DNA of 64,000 bases from an uncultured bacterium (GTDB lineage Bacteria > Verrucomicrobiota > Verrucomicrobiia > Verrucomicrobiales > V1-33), in the NCBI GenBank assembly GCA_903936775.1, contig CAIZWU010000198.1, positions 1 through 64,000 of the forward strand. The letters run 5' to 3'. Under the pieces are notes generated by a model. That model was given only the letters and a program-made list of their open reading frames with translations, was not told where the DNA came from and did no database searches. This document shows positions 46,326-56,078 of the stretch, piece after piece (position 1 is the first letter of the stretch; every line of letters begins with the position of its first letter). Position numbers and translations under genes: made by a program.

Positions 46326-49300
46326 TTACTTCTGGATCGCAAATTCGGGACACATCGAGAAGAGGTAGAGCGCCTCCCCGAGCCGGTTCATTTTGTCAGC
46401 ATCGGTGGTGGCGGTGATGGTGCCCAGGTAATTGACCAGCAGCGTGCGCAGGTTCGGTGTCATTTGGCCCGGCATCAGCATGGTGGCGATATGATCGGTC
46501 AGGTTGCCGGCGCTGGCTGCGAGGGCGCGTTCGTTGGTGAGATCAAGTTTGATTTCCTTCAGGACGGAGCCGCCATAGCTGTAACCCTGTCCGTAGGAGA
46601 AAGGGCTGCCGGTATTGCCGGTTGATGAGTTCCGGCGGGTGAGATCATAGAACCAGTTCACGGTGGTGATGGCGCTGGTCTCGCTGGTGATTTGGAATTC
46701 TGGGCTGTAGAGACCGGCGTTTCCGGTATTGCCGAGGAAGACGTAATCCGGCTCGTAGAAGTTGAAGACGGTGGGGGATTGCAGGGGATTCTGTTGGAAA
46801 GGAGTCCGGGTGCTGCCCATTTCCCATACGTGGCGGAAATTGTTGCCGGTGCTGGAGAGCGTCCACTTCACCGCGTCCGTGCCAAGCGCAGCGATGACTC
46901 CGGTCTGCTGGTAATAACGATTACCGGTCAGGGCTCCCCCATTGGTATTGGGGAGGGCACTGCCTCCGGGGGTGCCTGGAGCATCCCGGCGGGCGCTGGT
47001 GATCGTGATCCAGGCACCGTTCAATTCCGCAGCCGTATCGGCCAGCGGGGCCCGGGCCAGCGGCACTCCATTGGCCGTGAACAGGTAGAGCCCATTTTCG
47101 GGAGAGTTGGTATCGCCATTGGCATCCACCACCAGACCACCGGCAGGAGGGGCCGTCTGACGGCGCAGCAGGATCAGATTTCCCGGGGCCACCACAAAAC
47201 TGAAGGTGGTGTCCGTGGAAGCCGTGCCCGTACCATCCGGATCAATTACATCATCAAGGTAGGAGGAGGTGACGGTCTCCAGGGTGCCGCTGGTGTAGAC
47301 CACATCGGCCGAGCGGAGCGGTCTGGTGAGATCGAGGTTCTTACTGGGGGAGAAGATGGCCACGCCGAGGTCGGTGGAATGGCTCCAGGTTGTTTCCGCG
47401 TGGCTGTAGCCCCGGAAGGCGCGGATCATCTGGGTGGCGCGCAGTACGGGCTCCTTGAGTTTACCGAAGCCGGGTTGATAACGAGGGGATTGGTTGCGGG
47501 CTTCCGGATCCAGCAGGATGGCACGCATCACGGCCTTCATGTCGCCGCGGACGCCACTGCCATTGTCGGCAAAGGCACTGGCGGCGCGGTAAACGTATCC
47601 CGGGCTCGGGTTGGCGGTGACCATCCGCTGGATCAGCTGTCGGCAGACAAAGGGGCCCACGTTCGGATGATGGAAGATGACATCATGGCTGGATTTCAGC
47701 TCCTCATCGCAGCTCAGAATAGTCGGCGTGGCATTGGCCGGGAGGATGGCGTTTTCCAGCAGGAGTTTTTCACCGGTATCGTGGTCGGCCGTGCGCACTG
47801 TCATCGGACTGATGTAATTGGCGCTGCCCCCGGTGCCGTAACTCCAGCCGGTAAAGGTGTGGGCATACCCGACCACGTTATCCTGCCCATAGGTTGGCAG
47901 GGGCAGACCATTGGCATCCAGCACCAGACTGCCGTCAGGATGCAGCCGCTTCAGGCCGATGGAAAAAAGCTGCAGGATTTCGCGGGCGTAGTTTTCGTTG
48001 GGGATGTAGCCGGTGCTGAGATTGGGTTTTTTGTTGCCCAGCATATCGAGATACCGGCCCATGGTGGGATTCAGGGTCAGCCGCTCCAGCAGAGTGCGGA
48101 AGTTCCCCAGCCCGTGGTAGTAGAGCAAGTCATAGTATTGGGCCATGGCACGGGCTTTTTCGTCAAGAGGGCCGTCTTCGGAAGCGACCAGAATCTGGCT
48201 CAGCGCGAAAGCCATGCGGTGACGCACCTGCTCCGGGGCCTTGCAGGCGACCTTCCACCAGGCACGCCAGATTTCGCCGGAACTCTCGGTCACGGCGCCA
48301 TCCGGATCGACTCCAGTGCGCGGGTAGCGCTGGTAGTAGTCCTTGATAAAACTGGAAAGAGGCCCCGAACCGTTGTAAAAAGTGGTGCCGGTATTGGGGC
48401 GCCGGCGGGAGCTGGTGACTCCAGTATAAACTGTCCCAGGGAGGAGCGGTTGGAGCACGACGGTCTCGGGATCGATGCCAGGATTCATGGACAGCTGATC
48501 GTCCAGCCACTGAACATAACCACGGGACTGCACTGCTTCGACACTATCCGGATCATACCCGCCAAAAGGAGCGAGGTCGGTGGCTCCGGTGGTGCGGGCT
48601 CCGTCCGCATCGTGCCGGGCGCCGAAGGTGGCCTGTTGCAGGAAGCGGACGATCTCCTTTTTGCGTTGAGTGGCATCTGCAGGCAGAGCCAGTTCGGCGG
48701 CTGGCGGTGCCGCCGGCGGGGTGAAGAACTGGGTTCCCACCGCCGGCTGGAAAAAGCCTCTGATTTCACCATTGGGATAATTGCTGGTGTGCAGATTGAT
48801 ATAGCAACTGCCAGCTTCAATTGAGGCAATCACGTCCGATGCGGTGTGATTGCCGGTGGCGGCAAAAGTCCAGTGGCGGATCCCGGAGGAGTCCGGCATT
48901 TCATCATCAATATCAAAGATAATGGCGCCGTTCGGACCGGGCACGGGCCGATTGTCATGCAGATGCTGGGAAATGATCGGGCCCGTCAGGTTGCTGTAGG
49001 TGAAGGTGAGTTCCGCCGCGGTCTTCCCTTCGTTGACAAAGAGGATGGCAGAGCCGGTGCCGAGGGTGGCGGCACCCGCCTGGGGGGTCATGTTGGCGAT
49101 ATACAAGGTGCCATCCGGGGTGGCGGCCGCCGGTGGGGTGTAGGGACTGAGGGCCCAGCCGGGCACGATTTCCGAGGGACTGGTGCCGCTCTGGCCGGGT
49201 TGGAGCCAACCGACCGAGAGGTGGTCCGGTCCGGTGCTTTCCCGGCGCAGAACTTCAAAGTAATAACGCTGACCGGCATTGAGGCGGGCTTGCAGGGAGC

Positions 49301-51350
49301 GCTGGCCGGGCAGGGTGGACCAGGTGCCGGGCGCCAGCCCGCTGTTTGCCACCCATGAACGCTTGAGGCGCTGGCCGGGCTCTTCCGACGAGCTGAGCCA
49401 AAATTCAGCGGTCTCGTCGCCGGTCAGGAAAAAGGTGTAGTTGCCGGAAACCGGGGCGGTCAGGTAACCGCGCATGCGGTCTCCGAATTGCTCGCCCGAA
49501 TCCGAGGGGGCCGCGAGTGAGGTCAGGGGGTGCGTGGAAGACGGCGCGGTGGACAGGGGCAGGGAAGCGATACCGGAACCGGTCAGACCAGTCCATATTT
49601 CCCGGGTCAGTCCGCCACCTCCATCCAGCACGAGGATGGCGACTTGGAACGAACCACTGCCTTGGATATTGGTTCCGGTGATGTTGGCGATGGCCAGACC
49701 GGCGGGAGCGGTGGTGACGCCGGAAATCAGACCACTGGCGGGATCAAGGCTCAGGCCGGCCGGCAGGCCGTCGGCGGCATATGAAGTGGCCACTGGATTG
49801 CTGCTCACCTGGTAGGAAAATGGGGCATTGCGCAGGGCAAATGCATACGGTGCGCCGGTAAGAACCGGCGTGGCCACCGCGGCGGGTACGGAAGGATCAC
49901 AGGTGAATGCGTTGAAGGGGATCAACGATTTGGTGCCGTTGGGCAAGGTCCAGGAGAACCGGATGCGGGAGGCCGTCGGGGTCGTGGCGCTTTCACGGTA
50001 ATCCAGCCGGAGATCCACCGGGACTCCGGCCGTGAAGGTCAGCGGGGAGTTGAGCAGCGTCGTGGAACTGGAAAATTCCGTGAGGGGAGTGGTGGTGCCG
50101 CTCCATTGGGAAATGCGGGTGCTCCCATTGACTGCCAGCACCGTGCCCCGGTCTGCCTGCACATGAAGAATATAGGCGCCACTGGCGGGTGGGATCAGTT
50201 TCCCTTCCCAGCGGATGGACCAGGAATCGGGCGCCGTCAGACCGGTCCCCGCAGGAGGGCCTGCGCCCCAGTCAAAATCAATCGGCCCATCCACCCGGGT
50301 CAGCTTGAGCTGGGCTGGGGCGAAGTTTAAATTGGTTGCCGGGAAAACGGGGTAGGTGGTTTCCTCGGTATTATAATAACGTCCGATCAATCCCGCACGG
50401 GCATCATCAAGATAAGCCGTCGCCGATGACAGGGAGCCGACAGTGTAGCCCGCCCCCGGCGCGATGGTCAGCGTCAGCGACTCCCTGGCTTCCGCTACGC
50501 CGTCCGCAAGGGGAGTCACCGTCACTGTGGCCGCATTCACCCCCATGGGGAAGGTGGCGATGCCAGAGAGGGGGAGGAAATCGCTGCCTGGGGTCGCCGT
50601 GCCGCTGATCGTATAAGTTACCGTGACCGGGTTCAGATTCCCGGAGCGGATGAACTGAAAAACCACGGGTTTGAGGCCGGCTTCGGTTCCCTGGGAGATG
50701 CGGCAAGTAAGGTTGATCCGGTTATCCAAAGCCAGTTGCCCCACCACGCGCTCCATGTCCGTGCGTCCATCTCCATCGGTGTCGGAAAGCAGACGGTCCG
50801 TCCCCGCTTTGTTTTCTTCCCAGTCGGTCACCCCGTCAGCGTCCGAATCGATATCCTGCACGACCATGCGCATGAATTGAAGCGAACCGGAACGGGGGCA
50901 GACACAGTTCAAGGGGTTACCATCACCCACCACCGCCGCGCCTTCGTCCACCCAGGGACCGCTCAGGGTACTGGCAATTTGAAGCTGATATTGTTTGCCG
51001 GCCTGGGTCGCCCACTCGGTGCGGAGCCCGGCAATTTCATGGGTCACGCCACTGAAATCCAAGCGGTCTGCGGGGTTCCGGGGATTCGTCCCGGCAGCAT
51101 TCTCCTCACGATTGGTCTGGCCATCGCCGTCGGTGTCAGCCTCGGCACTGGTCAGACCGGGGTAGAGGCTTTCATAAACATCACTGAGTTCATTGTGATT
51201 CTGGTCCACCCCCAGCATTTTGGCATGGGAACCCTCGCCGTGGGCATAAAGCCCCGAGGCGGACAGCAGGCACAACAGCGCCGCCACAGACCGGACACTT
51301 AAACGGAAAAGAGGAGGAGTCGCCTTCAATATCAAGCAGGGGCCATGCAC
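46326..51350 (-). CDS. DUF1800 domain-containing secreted protein with Calx-beta, two PA14-like and CHRD domains
   Basis: Calx-beta VTVTYTISGTATPGSDFLPLSG; PA14-like LIGRYYNTEE... and WTGLTGSGIASLPLS...; CHRD FTYSNLTGPIISQHLHDNRPVP...IHTSNYPNGEIRG-like; DUF1800 AREILQLFSIGLKRLHPDG...HTFTGWSYG. Confidence 0.9.
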   Translation of the reverse strand: MHGPCLILKATPPLFRLSVRSVAALLCLLSASGLYAHGEGSHAKMLGVDQNHNELSDVYESLYPGLTSAEADTDGDGQTNREENAAGTNPRNPADRLDFSGVTHEIAGLRTEWATQAGKQYQLQIASTLSGPWVDEGAAVVGDGNPLNCVCPRSGSLQFMRMVVQDIDSDADGVTDWEENKAGTDRLLSDTDGDGRTDMERVVGQLALDNRINLTCRISQGTEAGLKPVVFQFIRSGNLNPVTVTYTISGTATPGSDFLPLSGIATFPMGVNAATVTVTPLADGVAEARESLTLTIAPGAGYTVGSLSSATAYLDDARAGLIGRYYNTEETTYPVFPATNLNFAPAQLKLTRVDGPIDFDWGAGPPAGTGLTAPDSWSIRWEGKLIPPASGAYILHVQADRGTVLAVNGSTRISQWSGTTTPLTEFSSSTTLLNSPLTFTAGVPVDLRLDYRESATTPTASRIRFSWTLPNGTKSLIPFNAFTCDPSVPAAVATPVLTGAPYAFALRNAPFSYQVSSNPVATSYAADGLPAGLSLDPASGLISGVTTAPAGLAIANITGTNIQGSGSFQVAILVLDGGGGLTREIWTGLTGSGIASLPLSTAPSSTHPLTSLAAPSDSGEQFGDRMRGYLTAPVSGNYTFFLTGDETAEFWLSSSEEPGQRLKRSWVANSGLAPGTWSTLPGQRSLQARLNAGQRYYFEVLRRESTGPDHLSVGWLQPGQSGTSPSEIVPGWALSPYTPPAAATPDGTLYIANMTPQAGAATLGTGSAILFVNEGKTAAELTFTYSNLTGPIISQHLHDNRPVPGPNGAIIFDIDDEMPDSSGIRHWTFAATGNHTASDVIASIEAGSCYINLHTSNYPNGEIRGFFQPAVGTQFFTPPAAPPAAELALPADATQRKKEIVRFLQQATFGARHDADGARTTGATDLAPFGGYDPDSVEAVQSRGYVQWLDDQLSMNPGIDPETVVLQPLLPGTVYTGVTSSRRRPNTGTTFYNGSGPLSSFIKDYYQRYPRTGVDPDGAVTESSGEIWRAWWKVACKAPEQVRHRMAFALSQILVASEDGPLDEKARAMAQYYDLLYYHGLGNFRTLLERLTLNPTMGRYLDMLGNKKPNLSTGYIPNENYAREILQLFSIGLKRLHPDGSLVLDANGLPLPTYGQDNVVGYAHTFTGWSYGTGGSANYISPMTVRTADHDTGEKLLLENAILPANATPTILSCDEELKSSHDVIFHHPNVGPFVCRQLIQRMVTANPSPGYVYRAASAFADNGSGVRGDMKAVMRAILLDPEARNQSPRYQPGFGKLKEPVLRATQMIRAFRGYSHAETTWSHSTDLGVAIFSPSKNLDLTRPLRSADVVYTSGTLETVTSSYLDDVIDPDGTGTASTDTTFSFVVAPGNLILLRRQTAPPAGGLVVDANGDTNSPENGLYLFTANGVPLARAPLADTAAELNGAWITITSARRDAPGTPGGSALPNTNGGALTGNRYYQQTGVIAALGTDAVKWTLSSTGNNFRHVWEMGSTRTPFQQNPLQSPTVFNFYEPDYVFLGNTGNAGLYSPEFQITSETSAITTVNWFYDLTRRNSSTGNTGSPFSYGQGYSYGGSVLKEIKLDLTNERALAASAGNLTDHIATMLMPGQMTPNLRTLLVNYLGTITATTDADKMNRLGEALYLFSMCPEFAIQK

Positions 51351-51628
51351 GCCTTCCGGGAAAATTGCTCAATCTTTACGGATTAACGTTATAATTACTA
51401 TAAATTATATCTGGCTGTCTTCTCCCGTGGCAAGGATTTTTTCCAAACATTGCGTAAAAGTCATTTCCCGGCCCCTGCACAGCCCGTCTTTTGCGGTCGA
51501 CTCACGGCCCCGTGATTTTGAGGATTGGCTGATCTTCCTGCCGTCGACTCTGAAAAAAGGACAGGCATGGTTCCTTATCGGAATCCATGCCTGTCTGGGT
51601 GCGCTTCGCGATCCGCAGGAAACCTTTG

Positions 51629-54376
51629 CTACGCTAGGGAATTCGCCCGGAGGATTTGGGCCAGCACGTAGGGTAGAATGCCTCCGGCCCGGTAGTAATC
51701 GATCTCGATTGGAGTGTCGATGCGCACGATGACCGGGATATCGAACTCCGGACCTTCCACCGGGGTGACGCGGAGTGTGGCTTCGGACATGGGTTTGAGG
51801 TAATTGGACACTCCCAGCAGGCTGAAGGTGGCACCAGACTGATCCTTCACCTTGTCGTAGTCGTCCTTGTGTTTGAAGTTGCAGGGCAGGACGCCCATGC
51901 CGACGAGGTTGGAGCGGTGGATGCGCTCAAAGGACTTGGTGATGACGGCTTTCACTCCGAGGAGGCTGGTACCTTTAGCGGCCCAGTCGCGGCTGCTGCC
52001 CATGCCATAGTCTTCCGCTCCGATGATGATGCTGGGGATGCCGGTAGCCATGTATTGGATGGCGGCGTCGTAGATGGACATTTCCTCACCGGAAGGCTGG
52101 AGCAGGGTATGCCCCCCCTCTTTGCCGCCCACCATCAGGTTTTTGATCCGGACGTTGGCAAAGGTGCCACGCGTCATGACCCGGTCATTCCCGCGGCGGC
52201 TGCCGTAACTGTTGAAGTCAGCCTGGGTGACACCGTGGTCCCCGAGGAACTTACCGCCTGGGCTGTCTTTTTTAATGGCTCCGGCAGGGCTGATATGATC
52301 CGTGGTCACGCTGTCGCCAAAAATGCCAAGGGGGCGTGCGCCGTGGATTTCCTCAATGTCCCGCGGGTCCATGGAGAAGGCGTCAAAGAACGGCGGTTCC
52401 TGAATGTAGGTGGAATCCCGGTCCCATTCGTAGACCAAACCCACCGATCCCGGGATCTCGTTCCACTTCGGATTTTGTTCCGCAAAATCCGTATAAAGTT
52501 TCTTAAAGACTTCAGGACTAAGGGCCGACTTCATTTCTGCCGCAATCTCCTCATTGGTCGGCCAGAGGTCTTTAAGGAACACTGGTTGCCCTTCCGGATC
52601 AGTGCCAAGCGGGGTGGTGGCAAGGTTGATGTCGACGGTGCCAGCCAGCGCGTAGGCGACCACCAGCGGGGGAGACATCAGGAAATTGGCCTTGATGCTC
52701 TGATGAACGCGGGCCTCGAAATTCCGGTTCCCGGACAGCACACTGGCCGCGATCACATCCTGCGCTTTGACCACGTCCTCAATTCCTTTATCCAGAGGCC
52801 CGGAGTTCCCAATGCAAGTAGTGCAGCCGTAACCGACGGTTTGGAACCCGAGTTTGTCCAACTCAGCCTGCAGCCCGGTCTTCGTCAGATAATCAGTCAC
52901 CACCCGGCTGCCTGGCCCGAGGCTGGTTTTTACACTGGGTTTGATGGTCAGCCCGCGTTCGTTGGCTTTTTTCGCGAGCAGTCCGGCAGCCAGCATCACG
53001 CTTGGGTTGCTGGTGTTGGTGCAACTGGTGATGGCCGCGATGAGGACAGAGCCGTGGGTGATCAAGTCTTTCACGCCGTCCTTGCTGTCCACCGTGACCG
53101 TGTAGGAAACGATCGGGGTATTCTGGTCCATCACGTCCGCGGTGACATCCTTGGCCTTGCCATAGCCATCGGGGGCAGGGGCGATCAGGAGAGATTCGAA
53201 CTGCTGTTTGAGGCCGGCTACATTGATGCGGTCCTGAGGGCGTTTCGGCCCGGCCACGCTGGGTTGGATACTGGCCAGATCCAAATCAACAATTTGCGTA
53301 AAATCCAACGCATCCCGTTCAGCAGGAATGCCCCACAGTCCCTGCGCCTTATAATAGGCTTCCACGACTTCGCAATTTTCGGCGGAGCGCCCGGTGCCGG
53401 CAAGGTATTCCACCGTGATTTCATCGATCCCGAAGAATCCCATGGTCGCGCCGTATTCGGGCGCCATGTTGGCGATGGTAGCGCGGTCCGGCAAGCTGAG
53501 CGCCTTGGCGCCGGGGCCGAAGAATTCCACAAATTTACCCACCACCTTCGTCTTGCGGAGGAGTTCGGTGACCCGCAGCACCAGATCGGTCGCAGTTACG
53601 CCGGGCAGCAGGGCGCCGTCCAAGTAAACGCCGACCACTTCCGGGACCAGGAAGGTGACCGGCTGGCCCAGCATGCCGGCCTCGGCTTCGATGCCGCCCA
53701 CCCCCCATCCCACGACGCCCAATCCGTTGATCATGGTGGTGTGCGAATCGGTGCCGACCAGAGTATCAGGATAGTAAATACCATCCTTATCCAGCACACA
53801 CTTAGCGAGATACTCCAAATTCACTTGGTGGACAATCCCGATCCCGGGAGGCACCACCTTGAAGGTATCGAAGGCCTGTTCGCCCCACTTCAAAAACTGA
53901 TAGCGCTCGCGGTTGCGGTGGAATTCCAAATCCAGATTCCGCTGCAGCGAATCGCTGGTCCCGGCAAAATCCACCTGAACACTGTGGTCCACCACCAGAT
54001 CCACCGGGACGAGCGGCTCGATCATTTTGGGGTTTTTGCCCATCCGGGCCACGGCGCTGCGCATCGCGGCCAAATCCACGAGGAGCGGCACTCCGGTAAA
54101 GTCCTGCAAAACGATGCGGGCCACCACGAAGGGGATTTCGTACTCGCCGGGGGATTTGGCGTTGTAGCCCGCCAAATTCTTCACATCGGCCTCCGTCACC
54201 TTTTTGCCGTCACAATTACGTACCAGCGACTCGAGGACGATCCGGATGGAAACGGGCAACCGGCTCAGATGCGGCGCCACTCCCGACTCCGCCAGCGCGG
54301 GCAGGGAGTAAAATTTTCCTTCAAGACCAGACGTCGTTTTGAATGTGCGGAGGGTATTCACTGGGGATGGATGCAA
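51629..54376 (-). CDS. acnA: Aconitate hydratase A
   Basis: [92 protein letters not shown]. Confidence 0.97.
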   Translation of the reverse strand: MHPSPVNTLRTFKTTSGLEGKFYSLPALAESGVAPHLSRLPVSIRIVLESLVRNCDGKKVTEADVKNLAGYNAKSPGEYEIPFVVARIVLQDFTGVPLLVDLAAMRSAVARMGKNPKMIEPLVPVDLVVDHSVQVDFAGTSDSLQRNLDLEFHRNRERYQFLKWGEQAFDTFKVVPPGIGIVHQVNLEYLAKCVLDKDGIYYPDTLVGTDSHTTMINGLGVVGWGVGGIEAEAGMLGQPVTFLVPEVVGVYLDGALLPGVTATDLVLRVTELLRKTKVVGKFVEFFGPGAKALSLPDRATIANMAPEYGATMGFFGIDEITVEYLAGTGRSAENCEVVEAYYKAQGLWGIPAERDALDFTQIVDLDLASIQPSVAGPKRPQDRINVAGLKQQFESLLIAPAPDGYGKAKDVTADVMDQNTPIVSYTVTVDSKDGVKDLITHGSVLIAAITSCTNTSNPSVMLAAGLLAKKANERGLTIKPSVKTSLGPGSRVVTDYLTKTGLQAELDKLGFQTVGYGCTTCIGNSGPLDKGIEDVVKAQDVIAASVLSGNRNFEARVHQSIKANFLMSPPLVVAYALAGTVDINLATTPLGTDPEGQPVFLKDLWPTNEEIAAEMKSALSPEVFKKLYTDFAEQNPKWNEIPGSVGLVYEWDRDSTYIQEPPFFDAFSMDPRDIEEIHGARPLGIFGDSVTTDHISPAGAIKKDSPGGKFLGDHGVTQADFNSYGSRRGNDRVMTRGTFANVRIKNLMVGGKEGGHTLLQPSGEEMSIYDAAIQYMATGIPSIIIGAEDYGMGSSRDWAAKGTSLLGVKAVITKSFERIHRSNLVGMGVLPCNFKHKDDYDKVKDQSGATFSLLGVSNYLKPMSEATLRVTPVEGPEFDIPVIVRIDTPIEIDYYRAGGILPYVLAQILRANSLA

Positions 54377-54667
54377 TGGATAAAAAAGCGGCTGATTTCA
54401 GCGTGAAACATAGTCAAAACCAGCACAGACCGTCCGGCAAGCGCATCACGTGCCAGAAATTCAGAAAAACCGGTCCATTCAAAGAGCTTGCCGGACCCGT
54501 CCGCGGCGAACGAGCGCAACACGGCAAAGCCGGAATTAAGCCGGAAAGAAGAGAATAAAGTGGCTGGCCTGAAGCAATGCCGCCGTTTTTCCACTCGACA
54601 CCGGGCAGGGCGGGGTCCTTTTACGGAGGAGCGGCGTTATTGTGATGCCGTTGCCTGATTGTTCCTT

Positions 54668-55966
54668 ATGATGAAACGCCTTGCCTACACGTCTCCTTCG
54701 TTCGCTGCCCAACTCCGCCGGCTGGACCGGCGGCATGTGCCATCCGCGGAGTTGTCGTCCTATGTGGCGGGAATCATCGCGGAGATCGTCAAGGACGGCG
54801 ACAAGGCCCTGCTGGGGTTTGCAGAGAAATTCGATGGCACGCAGCTGTCGGCCAAAACCTTGGCAGTGAACCCGGCGGAGTGGGAGGCGGCCTCGGCATC
54901 GGTTCCGCCGAAGGTGAAGCGGGCGCTGGCCCTCGCCCACAAAAATGTCCTGGCCTTCGCGAAAAAGGGACTGCGCAAAAACTGGTCGATGAAAAATGCC
55001 CAGGGCGCAGAGGTGGGTGAGGTGTATCAGCCGTTCCAACGTGTCGGGATTTATGTGCCCGGCGGCACCGCCCCGCTGATTTCCACCGTGATCATGACCG
55101 TGACGCTGGCCCAGGCGGCCGGGGTCCCTGAGATCGTGGTCTGCACGCCCTGCGACAAGGCCGGGCAGGTGAATGCGGCCATGCTGCACGCGCTCAAACT
55201 GGCGGGAGCCACGGAGATTTACAAGGTGGGGGGAGCTCACGCGATTGCTGCCCTCGCCTTCGGGACGAAGACGATCCGGCCGGTGGACAAGATCATGGGT
55301 CCCGGCAATAAATTTGTGGTGGAGGCCAAACGGCAGCTTTTCGGAGCGGTGGCGATCGATCTGCTGCCCGGCCCCAGCGAGATCATGGTGCTGGCCGATG
55401 AGACCGCCAATCCAGCCTTTATTGCCTCGGATCTGCTGGCACAGGCGGAACACGGCAAGGACAGTCAGGTGCTCCTGGCCACCACTTCGGCGGAACTGCT
55501 GGATGCGGTGGAGCGTGAAGTGGCCAACCAGCTTTCGATGCTGCCGCGCGCTGATATTGCCACGGAATCCCTGAAAACCGGCGGCACCCTGGTGCTGGTG
55601 AAGGATCTGGATCAGGGCATTGCCCTGGCCAATGCCTGGGCACCGGAGCATTTGAGCCTGGTGGTGAAAAACGAAAAACCGGTCTTGCCGCAATTGCGCT
55701 CGTCCGGCGCCATTTTTGTCGGCCACTACAGTCCGGTCGCAGTGGGGGATTTTCTGGCCGGCCCCAGCCACACCCTGCCCACAGGCGGAGCCGGCAAGTC
55801 CTTCCCGGGCCTGACGGTGGATCTTTTCCAACGCCGCACCAGCATTGTGAAGCTCAGCGCCAAGGCCTTGGAAAAGTCGGCTCCGGTGGTGGAATTGTTT
55901 GCGGAAATCGAAGGCCTGGCCGCGCACGGCCGGTCGGCCACCCTCCGCGTGGGCGGCCACATTTAA
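54668..55966 (+). CDS. hisD: Histidinol dehydrogenase
   Basis: PFQRVGIYVPGGTAPLISTVIMTV, GGAHAIAALAFGTKTI, KIMGPGNKFVVEAKR, LPGPSEIMVLADETANP, HTLPTGGAGKSFPGLTVD. Confidence 0.96.
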   Translation: MMKRLAYTSPSFAAQLRRLDRRHVPSAELSSYVAGIIAEIVKDGDKALLGFAEKFDGTQLSAKTLAVNPAEWEAASASVPPKVKRALALAHKNVLAFAKKGLRKNWSMKNAQGAEVGEVYQPFQRVGIYVPGGTAPLISTVIMTVTLAQAAGVPEIVVCTPCDKAGQVNAAMLHALKLAGATEIYKVGGAHAIAALAFGTKTIRPVDKIMGPGNKFVVEAKRQLFGAVAIDLLPGPSEIMVLADETANPAFIASDLLAQAEHGKDSQVLLATTSAELLDAVEREVANQLSMLPRADIATESLKTGGTLVLVKDLDQGIALANAWAPEHLSLVVKNEKPVLPQLRSSGAIFVGHYSPVAVGDFLAGPSHTLPTGGAGKSFPGLTVDLFQRRTSIVKLSAKALEKSAPVVELFAEIEGLAAHGRSATLRVGGHI

Positions 55967-56078
55967 GTTCTGAGGGGCATCCGGAGAGGGGGGGCAATGC
56001 GATGAGCCCCAAACGTGAAAAACCCGTGTCATCTCTATCATCCGTGCTATCCGTAACCGCCTTACCCCTGCCTTCCCG

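Noticed and set aside
46692-48824. 710-aa plus-strand ORF opposite the DUF1800 core
   Set aside because: Antisense artefact; the DUF1800 motifs are on the minus strand.
51869-54406. 845-aa plus-strand ORF opposite acnA
   Set aside because: acnA motifs on the minus strand are unambiguous; antisense composition artefact.
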